This document shows positions 55,464 through 63,318 of a DNA stretch of 64,000 nt, piece by piece. Origin of the DNA: Sporomusaceae bacterium FL31 (lineage in GTDB: Bacteria; Bacillota; Negativicutes; DSM-1736; Dendrosporobacteraceae); assembly GCA_003990955.1 (NCBI GenBank), contig BIFV01000011.1:1-64000 (forward strand), read 5' to 3'. The number at the start of each line of letters is the position of its first letter. Position 1 is the first letter of the stretch. The notes under the pieces were generated by a model. It saw only the letters and a program-made list of their open reading frames with translations, was not told where the DNA came from and ran no database searches. A program made the position numbers and the translations under genes.

Positions 55464-57725
55464 TTACATAATATTTGGGGAACGTTGAAAGTCAAATAAA
55501 GCTTTAAGTCCGATACCTGACCACATCTTGCCGGTTTTAGTGTGTTTCTTCTCAAATCTCTTTTCAGACATTTTAAGCGAAAAATTAGTTTCGTTCATTG
55601 CTTCTCGTCCAGTATCATCGCACCACCGTGAGAATTCACTGTATAAACTTCTTGCCTGAGCTTTAAGCCCTATCCCAGTTACGCAACACTCATCGATAAA
55701 CTGAGCAATAACATCGGACTCTTCACGATAACACTCTGTAGCTTGCATAACCTTAGGAGGCTCTTGTAAACCATCTGTTTGCCAACTAAAGCAACCATTA
55801 GCTGCCCACGCCAGTACTGCCACTAAATTATCGGGCTCCTTTAACCGCTCTTTGATTGAGAAATCACGATCATTACCGTCAAATTTTTCTTGGAAAGGTA
55901 TAAGGCGAATTCTGCGCCAGATTCCCTCATCAGTTCCTTTAATTCGCGGTAAGTGATTGGTTTGTAGCCATATTTTGAACTGAGGTATGAATTTGAATGG
56001 ACTGCAGTGTAGATGCCTGGCAGTTAAAGCATCACCACCAGATAAAGACTTCACCTTTGCCTCATTGAGCATTCTACCTTCGCCAGTTTCACTTGCCAGT
56101 AATAATCTAACCCCGGGCAACTTTGCAATTTCTGGTGATGCTTCTTGCCCACTCCCGGGATTTCTGGTCTGAAGCAAAACTTCAGCAGCTAACGTTTCTG
56201 CATAATCGCCCAGTGCTGCTGCAAGTGTTTCCAACAGTGTCCCTTTACCATTACCGCCGGCACCATAACACACAGTAAATTTTTCTTCTCTAGTACTTCC
56301 TGAAAGCGAATATCCAGCAAAGCGTTGTACGAAAGAGATCACGCCTCCACAGCCTTTAAATATTGAGTTTACTGTGTCTTCCCATAGTTGACTCGTTGCA
56401 TTTGGCTGATAATCTACGGTAGTGATTCGAGATAATTTCATTTCGGGACTATGGGGAGTAAGTTTACCAGTCCTTAAATCCAATACCCCGTTTTGACAAT
56501 TCAACAGCCACACATCTGTGTCGAATTCTTCAGGTAGAATCGGACAGAGGCTTTGTGTTAATTCAATCATTGCCGATAGCTTAGAACGGCTTTTTGACTG
56601 CTTACACCACTTTATAAATGTTCTTTGTTTATCTAGGTCATCAATGTATGTTGACTGCTCTGCCATATATGTAATTGTGTCTTTGGCCAGCTCAACAATT
56701 AAGCCGGCATTATCACGCCGCCAGCGTTTGCCATCATAAATAAACCAGGTTTTCCACGGAAAGCAATATTTGATCTTATCGCCGTGCCTGCTAAAAAACC
56801 TCGTTGCATTGCCAACGTCAGTTAGGTCAGTAATATCAATTTGTAATTTATTTTGATCTGGACGCTTCCAGTATTCAGCAGCATTTACTAAGCTAAGTAA
56901 TTCGTCCCTGGTATTTCCGGCTGCCAACCAATCACTTACATCACCCTTAGGCGGTAATCGCGGCAGATTTATTACTTTGACTCTGCATCCTCGAGCTGAT
57001 AGTTTCTTGGCCGTATCTACTGCTAACTTTTGTCCTACATCATCATTATCGGTCAAAATTATGACTTCATGGCCTTGCGGTATAACATTAAGATGATTGT
57101 TCTGCCAGAAGTCTTTTGCTCCACCCGTAGTTGTAGCAGGAAGTCCGATCGCCCATAAGGAGTCCGAATCTTTCTCTCCCTCAACAATGTAAAGCTGCTG
57201 TCCAGCATTTATGGCCTGTACAACTTCAGGTAAACGAAATAATGGTCGCTGTAATTTATTAAGCCCTTTTCTCCATTTATCACCTTCAAGGCGATAGAAT
57301 ACTGCTTGCTTGGATCCAGATTGATCTTTAAAGATTTCTTTTTTTATAATAACCTGCCAGTTTTCATTCTGATAAAAATGTTCTCGAACTTTTACTGCCG
57401 AATTCCATTCGAATCTGCTTGTGTTATTTAAATTAAAGTCATGAATTAATAGATTAATAGCTTCACTGATTGTCACTCTTTTTGCAGCAACAACTAAATC
57501 GATCACTGAGCCTTGTACTCCACAACCAAAACAACTAAAAAGGCCTTTTTGCGGGTTTATTGAGAAGCTAGCCGTTTGTTCAGTATGAAACGGACAGCAT
57601 CGCCAATATTCATTTTTTCGTTGTTGTAATGGTCCGGCTATGTATCTATGATAGGCATCAAGAATCGGTATTTGTTGTTTTATCTTTTTTGCCGTAATAG
57701 AATCATGTAAATGATGCTCTCCCAT
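55464..57725 (-). CDS. P4-type primase-helicase
   Basis: 753 residues combining three activities. A CHC2 zinc finger near the N-terminus (CCPFHTEQTASFSI ... GLFSCFGCGVQGSVID) is followed by a TOPRIM primase segment (LYIVEGEKDSDSLWAIGLP; VIILTDNDDVGQKLA) and a D5-type N-terminal domain. The SF3 helicase has Walker A YGAGGNGKGTLLE, Walker B-like RLLLASETGEG and IWLQTNHLPRIKGTDEGIWRRI. This architecture is found in P4-like satellites, plasmids and phages and enables self-replication after excision. Confidence 0.93.
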   Translation of the reverse strand: MGEHHLHDSITAKKIKQQIPILDAYHRYIAGPLQQRKNEYWRCCPFHTEQTASFSINPQKGLFSCFGCGVQGSVIDLVVAAKRVTISEAINLLIHDFNLNNTSRFEWNSAVKVREHFYQNENWQVIIKKEIFKDQSGSKQAVFYRLEGDKWRKGLNKLQRPLFRLPEVVQAINAGQQLYIVEGEKDSDSLWAIGLPATTTGGAKDFWQNNHLNVIPQGHEVIILTDNDDVGQKLAVDTAKKLSARGCRVKVINLPRLPPKGDVSDWLAAGNTRDELLSLVNAAEYWKRPDQNKLQIDITDLTDVGNATRFFSRHGDKIKYCFPWKTWFIYDGKRWRRDNAGLIVELAKDTITYMAEQSTYIDDLDKQRTFIKWCKQSKSRSKLSAMIELTQSLCPILPEEFDTDVWLLNCQNGVLDLRTGKLTPHSPEMKLSRITTVDYQPNATSQLWEDTVNSIFKGCGGVISFVQRFAGYSLSGSTREEKFTVCYGAGGNGKGTLLETLAAALGDYAETLAAEVLLQTRNPGSGQEASPEIAKLPGVRLLLASETGEGRMLNEAKVKSLSGGDALTARHLHCSPFKFIPQFKIWLQTNHLPRIKGTDEGIWRRIRLIPFQEKFDGNDRDFSIKERLKEPDNLVAVLAWAANGCFSWQTDGLQEPPKVMQATECYREESDVIAQFIDECCVTGIGLKAQARSLYSEFSRWCDDTGREAMNETNFSLKMSEKRFEKKHTKTGKMWSGIGLKALFDFQRSPNIM

Positions 57726-57772
57726 TTGTCACCGTCCTTGCCGCTCCTCTTTTATTGGGCGGCTTTCTTATA

Positions 57773-58072
57773 TCATGCATGCATTGGTTGCTGTAAAAAT
57801 TGTTCTATTGCCCACCCAGGAATTATCCAACGCTTTCCAGCCTTAACAGCTTTTAACTCTCCTAATGAAATTAATTTCATAACTGTTCCCCTGCTCAGCC
57901 CTAAGAACTTACAGGTATTTAAAACATCATTAGAAGCTTTCCACGGTGTTTTAGTCACTGTTTGTATTTCTTCCTCGACATAAGGCATTAATTGCCCTTT
58001 TTCATTAACCGTAAACTTGTGTTCCTTTTCATCTGCACCTTTAAAAATAAGTATTTTTGCACTTGTTTTCAC
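57773..58072 (-). CDS. HTH (excisionase-type) protein upstream of the primase
   Basis: About 99 residues. A beta-rich N-terminus (SAKILIFKGADEKEHKFTV) is followed by an HTH_17 domain (LNTCKFLGLSRGTVMKLISLGELKAVKAGKRWIIPGWAIEQFL split across helices and wing). GTG 58072 is chosen for GGAGGG six bases upstream. Likely regulates the replication module or acts as directionality factor. Confidence 0.7.
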   Translation of the reverse strand: MKTSAKILIFKGADEKEHKFTVNEKGQLMPYVEEEIQTVTKTPWKASNDVLNTCKFLGLSRGTVMKLISLGELKAVKAGKRWIIPGWAIEQFLQQPMHA

Positions 58073-58366
58073 TTTTTTCCCTCCAAAATAAAAGATAAAA
58101 AGCCTACTAGATAAACTTGGATTGGAGTTATCCCATTCCAATGAATATCCGGTAGGCTTCGCGCGCATTTCCGGGCATTGCTATGTTCTTTGCATTTTTA
58201 TTCGTTGCCTTTTTATTTTTCCATCAGGAGATCGGACGTATAGTGTTTGGCGTTTTTTCTCTTTTTGATGCTCTGACGTATGTCTCATCAATTTTATTTT
58301 CATATATCCCCTCCATTCCCTAACTATTCATGATTATATAGTGTCAGCTTTGATTAAAAACGTCGC
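58073..58366. other. Intergenic region between HTH genes
   Basis: About 290 bp with no supported gene; AT-rich. Confidence 0.5.
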
Positions 58367-58993
58367 TTATTCCGACGCTTTCCATGCCAGTAAATATTTA
58401 CATTTTTCATATTGCCATCGCCAAACTGCCTCGACGAAATTATCAAATGAACGTTCGATATCAATGGCTGCTTTTTTGGCATCACGCCTAATTTTATCTT
58501 CAAGAGTCATCTTAGCTTCTTTCTCTTGCAATTTTCTATAAGATTCCTTCCCACTAGTTACCCAATTTTGAAGTTCCTGTTCTGTCATTTGTATTTTTGC
58601 AGATTCTCGTAGCCTATTCTGCTCATCTTCCCATGCTTTTGCCTGAACCTCTAATTCTTCATCCGTAGGCATGCTTTCTATTCGCTGTTCCTCAAGAGTT
58701 TCATATATCATTTTGGCACGTGCGATTACCGCCGGAGATAGGCAAGGTGATTTCCCATTATTAAATCTGCCTCTAAAACTATCATGTCCATACTCACCAC
58801 GCAATAAGGACCATGCTACATATGCTTCCATAACTACTTTCTCAGGATAATTAGTCCATCGGCCACCAGTACCACCGCCCCCACGCGAAGGTTCAGAAAC
58901 TAGCTCTTGATTCTCATACCGTAATAGTGTTGCCCTTGATATTTCTATGCCTAATTTTTCTTTTAAATGTTTAATCACTTCATCAGGACTCAC
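58367..58993 (-). CDS. MerR-like HTH plus coiled-coil protein
   Basis: 208 residues. N-terminal MerR-type HTH (LKEKLGIEISRATLLRYENQ, about 8-28) with a Gly-rich wing (RGGGGTGGRWTNYP). The C-terminal 100 residues are a long charged helix (DEELEVQAKAWEDEQNRL; YRKLQEKEAKMTLEDKIRR). May act in regulation or partition. First gene at the right end, reading away from attR behind a terminator. Confidence 0.65.
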   Translation of the reverse strand: MSPDEVIKHLKEKLGIEISRATLLRYENQELVSEPSRGGGGTGGRWTNYPEKVVMEAYVAWSLLRGEYGHDSFRGRFNNGKSPCLSPAVIARAKMIYETLEEQRIESMPTDEELEVQAKAWEDEQNRLRESAKIQMTEQELQNWVTSGKESYRKLQEKEAKMTLEDKIRRDAKKAAIDIERSFDNFVEAVWRWQYEKCKYLLAWKASE

Positions 58994-59151
58994 AAAAACA
59001 CCTTCTCTAACTATTCATGATTGTTTGTAGTTAGAATATACAATATATATATTTCCATTGTCAAGCATTTATTTCCACCTTTGTACAATTAGATTTCTAT
59101 TATCAGTCTCCATTGATTAAATCAAGCCCGCAGGTTTCCCTACTTCCCTAA

Positions 59152-59170
59152 CTGTCCCAAAATTTGTCCC
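59152..59170. promoter_or_regulatory. Right pair of integrase arm-type sites (putative)
   Basis: CTGTCCC at 59152 and TTGTCCC at 59164, 12 bp apart, 80 bp inside attR. Mirror the composition and spacing of the left pair at 42484/42496, in the same orientation. Confidence 0.55.
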
Positions 59171-59184
59171 AATAAACTAAAAAT

Positions 59185-59226
59185 AGCCTTGCAAAATACT
59201 GCAATAAATACAGTACTTACAAGGCT
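59185..59226 (-). terminator. Insulating terminator inside attR
   Basis: AGCCTTG ... ACTG / CAGT ... CAAGGCT, followed by ATTTTTAG on the minus strand. Would stop transcripts that enter the element from the host c-di-GMP gene or from the duplicated PhoP boxes. Confidence 0.65.
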
Positions 59227-59249
59227 TAAACGATATTATATATAAGACA

Positions 59250-59283
59250 TTTTTGTGTTAAGGCTTTGTTAATTCTATGTTAA
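59250..59283. repeat. attR, 34-bp direct repeat
   Basis: Perfect copy of 42359-42392 including all three TTAACA boxes. It starts six bases before the stop codon of the EAL-CBS-GGDEF gene on the outer side. The nearest -10-like hexamer on the element side stands 15 rather than 20-21 bases from the last box. Confidence 0.92.
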
Positions 59284-59288
59284 CACTT

Positions 59289-61133
59289 TTATTCAGCAAT
59301 TTGATAACAGCTGTGCCAAACGAGTTTGCACATCTTTTTTACATACCCCGCCGCCTCGGCCAGCTGTGTGGCATTGGTAAACTTTTGTCCTTTATTGGTT
59401 ACCACAGCAATAGATATCGCCATAATCGGATAACGCTCTTCACTGCCATGACGATTCTTAGCAATAATATAACCATTCTTTAAATGCTCTTCATGATAAA
59501 AGCTTCTAATCCGAACATCAAAATGATCAATGATGGTTTGGCAAAGCTGCTCAACTTTATCTGATGGAACAATGGCTATAAAGTCATCCCCGCCGATGTG
59601 TCCGACAAAAGAGTCTGGCGGTGCCAAAATATCAAGCTGACGCCGGATGATTTGCGCTGTCAGACAGAGTATTTTATCTCCTTTATCAAAACCATACGTG
59701 TCATTATAAGGCTTGAAATTATCTAAATCAAAATATAATACCGAAAAATCGGCCTGACTTTCAAGCATCCGGTTAATTTTCTCTTCAATAATCATATTGC
59801 CCGGTAACCCGCTAAGCGGATTTGAATGTTTAGCCCGGTTGATTTCCAATTGGGTTGTTTTTTCCAAAAGACGCCGTACCGTCGTAACCCCGTAATAGCG
59901 TCCGTACTTAGTTACAATGATATAGTCATAAAGCGTATCGTCGGTTCGGGCAACAACTAGTTTTGATACTTGCTCCAACGGAGTATCATAGTCAACAATC
60001 AGTGGATTTTGATCCATAAGCAAGCTAATCGGCCGGTTCATATAAATGGCAACACCATACTGAGTCGCCAAATGCGCCAGAAATTTATCCTTCATTAATA
60101 GTCCGACTGGTTTACCATTCTCGACTACCGGCAGGCCGCGCATGACCGGATTACTGTTGAAGGCTTCGATAGCTGCCGAGCCACTGGTACCAGCTCCAAA
60201 AGAAATATCTGCTCTTGCAATCTCCCCAACCGGCATAGTAACAGCGGTATAAAATGTTTCTTTTTTCTTCTGCTCAACTTTATCTTTGATAAGTTGTTTA
60301 ATATCTGGCCTCAGTTCTAAGAACTGGGGCATTGGCTTTTGCAATAAAAACCCTTGTCCATAATGAATGCCAATATCAATCAAGGTATATAACTCACTAA
60401 CAGTCTCAATACCCTCGGCAATGATTTTCATATTAGTTGACACAGCAAAATCATAAAATGCTCTAATTAGTGCTTGCTTTAGATTATCTTTATCAATATC
60501 GCGTACCAGTTGCATATCGATTTTAATAAACTGAGGTCTGGTTTCAGCTAGCATTCTCAGTCCGGAATACCCTGATCCAGTATCATCAATGGCAATCTTA
60601 TACCCCTGACTGGTGTAATTATCCAGGATACGGCGAAAACTCCGATAATCGTCAATCGAAGTTTTTTCAGTAATCTCAAAAATGATATTAGTTGGATCAA
60701 TATGATATTTATCAAGAATTTCACGGGTTAATCCTTTTTGAAAACGCGCATCATGAATAATTTTAGGATCGACATTGATGAACAGCATCTTATCAGGCGG
60801 CATATATTTTGCCCGCTCGAGCGCCGCAATCCGGCATAACAATTCTAAATCCCAAAGCTTATTCATTTTTTTGGCGGTATCAAACAACTGATCCGGCCGC
60901 TCCAGAGCCGTTCCCCTTGGTCCACGGCTTAGTGCCTCATAACCAATGACACTGGCATCACTCAAAGAAATAATGGGCTGAAAAACGGAATTAATGTTGT
61001 TATTATCCAGAATACTAGTCAACTGTACATCCAGGTCATTTAAAAGCCCCCCTTTCTTGGCTGCTGTATCATTGTCCGAATCCGTAAATAATCCGGCTAT
61101 AGCACTAGTCATCCCCCAGCTAAGATCTAACAC
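59289..61133 (-). CDS. EAL-CBS-GGDEF c-di-GMP protein
   Basis: About 614 residues, no TM. EAL domain at about 45-280 with GYEALSRGP, NVDPKIIHD, FEITEKTSI, IAIDDTGSGYSGL, FIKIDMQLV, IIAEGIET and YGQGFLLQKP, so phosphodiesterase residues look intact. A CBS pair follows (about 315-430), then a GGDEF domain whose loop is HIGGDDFIAIV. The latter may be inactive or allosteric. The GTG at 61133 has GGGGGA upstream; TTG 61148 and a later ATG are alternatives. Preceded by a PhoP-box promoter. Confidence 0.88.
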   Translation of the reverse strand: MLDLSWGMTSAIAGLFTDSDNDTAAKKGGLLNDLDVQLTSILDNNNINSVFQPIISLSDASVIGYEALSRGPRGTALERPDQLFDTAKKMNKLWDLELLCRIAALERAKYMPPDKMLFINVDPKIIHDARFQKGLTREILDKYHIDPTNIIFEITEKTSIDDYRSFRRILDNYTSQGYKIAIDDTGSGYSGLRMLAETRPQFIKIDMQLVRDIDKDNLKQALIRAFYDFAVSTNMKIIAEGIETVSELYTLIDIGIHYGQGFLLQKPMPQFLELRPDIKQLIKDKVEQKKKETFYTAVTMPVGEIARADISFGAGTSGSAAIEAFNSNPVMRGLPVVENGKPVGLLMKDKFLAHLATQYGVAIYMNRPISLLMDQNPLIVDYDTPLEQVSKLVVARTDDTLYDYIIVTKYGRYYGVTTVRRLLEKTTQLEINRAKHSNPLSGLPGNMIIEEKINRMLESQADFSVLYFDLDNFKPYNDTYGFDKGDKILCLTAQIIRRQLDILAPPDSFVGHIGGDDFIAIVPSDKVEQLCQTIIDHFDVRIRSFYHEEHLKNGYIIAKNRHGSEERYPIMAISIAVVTNKGQKFTNATQLAEAAGYVKKMCKLVWHSCYQIAE

Positions 61134-61174
61134 GATGGCGTCCCCCAAATTATGTCAATATACATGGTAATTCA

Positions 61175-61218
61175 ATTATAGCGCTCCAGCGCTAAGGCCA
61201 TCGTTAATTTTTTGTTAA
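61175..61218 (-). promoter_or_regulatory. PhoP-box promoter of the EAL-CBS-GGDEF gene
   Basis: On the minus strand TTAACA-N5-TTAACG (61218-61202) is followed after 21 bases by a perfect TATAAT (61180-61175). The boxes begin just after the phospholipase stop codon, so this is an internal promoter of the cluster. Confidence 0.7.
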
Positions 61219-61222
61219 GATT

Positions 61223-61951
61223 TCAAGCTACAATAATGCAACGTCCCTGTATAGCTTGCTGGAAGGCTTGGCAGAACTGCAAGAAAAGTGTTGCTGTCGT
61301 CCGCTGCGCTTCCGGTAATGCAATACGGGTTACTTCATGATACTTACAACCGCCCTGCTCCAGGTCTACCCAGTCATACAGATCGGCTGCCATTGCCGCA
61401 TTCGCCAACAGTACCTTTTTGATCGATCCATGCGGAGCAAATACCAACTGCTCATTCACAGCATATTGGAGAAAATGTTGTTTGACCCAGCTTTCATACT
61501 CCTTATGTCCATTAAAGATCCGTGCCCTGGCGTGGTGTGGTACGCATAAATCTTGCAGCAAGTGGGCAGACGCACCGAGAAAAAACACGGCATCCTGAAT
61601 GCCTCCCCGGGAAAGCAATATTAATGCTTTCCGGTAATAATTATCAAACGCTTCGATTGCGTGACTAAATTGCCATAATCCTTTGCCACCTACTGGTTCA
61701 TAATAATGGCAGACATTCTTCCAGCCTTTATCAGCCCAGTAAACCCCAGCATTCAGTTCGGTCATGTAGGAGTTTATTAATTGAGCAGCATCCGTATAAC
61801 CCGCATTGGCTAAAATAGCTGCCGCCTGCCGATTACAAAACTCATGGGCCACACCGGGCTGATCAAGAAAACTTTGCAACGGACTAACCGCGGCCAGAAA
61901 TAATTTAGCTCCTGCAACCATTGACGAGTGACCCAAAGCTGGTAAATTCAT
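61223..61951 (-). CDS. Zinc-dependent phospholipase C-like protein
   Basis: 242 residues of the bacterial phospholipase C / S1-P1 nuclease fold. Metal ligands known from Bacillus cereus PLC can be placed: His in VAHEFCNRQ, Asp in VYWADKGW, His in VCHYYEP, HxxxD in AHLLQDLCVPHH with the following His, and HxxxE in GHKEYESW. No Sec signal peptide is seen; the ATG has AGGAGGG five bases before it. It probably removes head groups from phospholipids at the cytoplasmic face, giving diacylglycerol. 20 bp downstream of the glycosyltransferase. Confidence 0.85.
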   Translation of the reverse strand: MNLPALGHSSMVAGAKLFLAAVSPLQSFLDQPGVAHEFCNRQAAAILANAGYTDAAQLINSYMTELNAGVYWADKGWKNVCHYYEPVGGKGLWQFSHAIEAFDNYYRKALILLSRGGIQDAVFFLGASAHLLQDLCVPHHARARIFNGHKEYESWVKQHFLQYAVNEQLVFAPHGSIKKVLLANAAMAADLYDWVDLEQGGCKYHEVTRIALPEAQRTTATLFLQFCQAFQQAIQGRCIIVA

Positions 61952-61971
61952 AATAACCCTCCTATTGCCAT

Positions 61972-63129
61972 TTATAGATTGGCTGCTGACCGAACAAAAT
62001 TCCTGTTCAGGTATGTATCCATAATTTCGACAATGTGCGCAGCGGCATAAGGTCTCTGCAAAGTTTCTGCCACAGCCTGCATAGCCTGCATTTGAGGTGG
62101 GCTGCTAATCAAACGCTGCACAGTTGCACTCAGTTCATTGCTGTTTTGCAGCCATAACGCCGCTCCCTTCTTAGCTAAATAGGCAGCATTATCCTTTTCC
62201 TGGCCAGGAATAGACTCAAACAAAATCATTGGTAGTTTCGATACCAGCGCTTCACTGACTGTTAGCGCTCCAGGTTTTGTGATCAACAAATCAGCACAAG
62301 CCATCAATTCCGGAATGCGGCTTGAAAACCCGATTACACGAACTCGGTGCTTAAAAGTTTGAATATTAGCAGCCAAACTTTCGCGTAATTTATGATTATT
62401 TCCGGTTATTACAACAATCTGTAATGGAATAGTACAGCCAGCAATACTTGCCAAAGCTTGCTCAACCCCGCCTAAACCTAAACCGCCCCCCATAATCAAT
62501 AGCGTTGGCAGTACAGGGGATAGCTGGAGTTCTTGCAGTATAGCCTGCTTGCTGAGAGCTTGCTGAAAGTCAGCCGAAATGGGAATTCCAGTTACATGCG
62601 TCCGTCTGCCGGATATACCGTGTTTTTGTAATTCCAGCCGCATTTCACTGGTTCCGACAAAATATAAATCAACTTCGCGATATACCCATAGCCTGTGTAC
62701 TGTAAAATCAGTAACCACGGCAGCCAAGGTGGCGCTTATTCTTCCATTTCTTTTTAAGTAAGAAGCTGCAGCACAGGGAAAGGGATGCGTGCAAATAATG
62801 AGTTGCGGACGATACTGAATAATCAGCTTCTCCATAGTTTTCTTCATGACGACACCCAGCAAATTTTGTACTGGCGAGCCAGTACTGGCAATATGGGTCC
62901 AGCGGTATAAAAAGTCATACATATTGGGCGAAAGATTCAACATGGTCAGGTAGGTTTCTTTTAATAAGGTATTAAAATATGAATTTTCCTCAGCCATAAA
63001 ATCAACAATTTGTACCCTGGCTTGAGGGTGCTGACAGGCTATCTGCCGGGCAACAGCTTGCGCGGCCTGATGATGCCCAGAACCAATAGAAGCTGAGACA
63101 ATCAAAATTCTTTTGAGACTTGACTGCAT
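61972..63129 (-). CDS. MGDG-synthase/UgtP-type diacylglycerol glycosyltransferase
   Basis: 385 residues, peripheral membrane GT28 enzyme. The N-terminal half has the MGDG-synthase opening RILIVSASIGSGHHQAAQAV and CTHPFPCAAASYLKRNG. The C-terminal half has LLIMGGGLGLGGVEQALASI, GFSSRIPELMACADLLITKPGALTVSEAL and LFESIPGQEKDNAAYL, typical of sugar-nucleotide binding. Adds glucose or galactose to diacylglycerol. ATG 63129 is chosen for GGAGGGG seven bases upstream. It stands directly behind five PhoP boxes. Confidence 0.9.
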   Translation of the reverse strand: MQSSLKRILIVSASIGSGHHQAAQAVARQIACQHPQARVQIVDFMAEENSYFNTLLKETYLTMLNLSPNMYDFLYRWTHIASTGSPVQNLLGVVMKKTMEKLIIQYRPQLIICTHPFPCAAASYLKRNGRISATLAAVVTDFTVHRLWVYREVDLYFVGTSEMRLELQKHGISGRRTHVTGIPISADFQQALSKQAILQELQLSPVLPTLLIMGGGLGLGGVEQALASIAGCTIPLQIVVITGNNHKLRESLAANIQTFKHRVRVIGFSSRIPELMACADLLITKPGALTVSEALVSKLPMILFESIPGQEKDNAAYLAKKGAALWLQNSNELSATVQRLISSPPQMQAMQAVAETLQRPYAAAHIVEIMDTYLNRNFVRSAANL

Positions 63130-63153
63130 AAATCTCCCCTCCATTTCACCCTC

Positions 63154-63229
63154 AGTATAATATAAGACAAACCTGCTCCTTGTTAAGATCGCGTTAAGCC
63201 AGGTTAACAACAGGTTAATTGTTTGTTAA
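63154..63229 (-). promoter_or_regulatory. PhoP-box promoter of the glycosyltransferase-phospholipase operon
   Basis: Plus-strand GTTAA at 63182, 63193, 63203, 63214 and 63225 (steps 11, 10, 11, 11), so five TTAAC(A/C/G) boxes on the coding strand. After the last box come 21 bases and TATACT (63159-63154), 25 bp from the ATG. Longest box array in the window. It also lies upstream of the divergent phoR-like gene. Confidence 0.8.
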
Positions 63230-63267
63230 TTGGGCGTTTGCCTTTGTCTCAGCGTCATTCTAGTGTT

Positions 63268-63297
63268 GCGTCTCGAAGGATGATGCCACTATAATGA
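63268..63297 (+). promoter_or_regulatory. Constitutive-type promoter of the phoR-like gene
   Basis: TTGCGT and TATAAT separated by 18 bases, the latter about 25 bp before the start codon. Would give PhoR basal expression independent of the PhoP boxes further upstream. Hexamer coordinates are approximate. Confidence 0.5.
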
Positions 63298-63318
63298 AAC
63301 TAGTAGGGAGTGATTCAT

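Larger units (their letters stand above)
42359..59283. mobile_element. 16.9-kb integrative element inserted at the pstS PhoP box
   Basis: Bounded by perfect 34-bp direct repeats (42359-42392 and 59250-59283). It encodes a tyrosine integrase near the left end, excisionase-like HTH proteins and a P4-type primase-helicase at the right, with most genes on the minus strand. Paired CTGTCCC-type sites lie 80-92 bp inside each end. Flanking genes on both sides belong to one phosphate block. No terminase, portal, capsid, relaxase or type IV secretion gene is visible, so it is probably a phage satellite or a plasmid-like integrative element with helper dependence. Confidence 0.9.

Noticed and set aside
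42359..59283. Complete prophage
   Set aside because: No terminase, portal, capsid or lysis genes could be recognised.
43426..59283. Conjugative element (ICE)
   Set aside because: No relaxase, coupling protein or type IV secretion gene seen.
61223..61951. Secreted phospholipase C toxin
   Set aside because: No Sec or Tat signal peptide with the SD-supported start; context is phosphate economy inside the cell.
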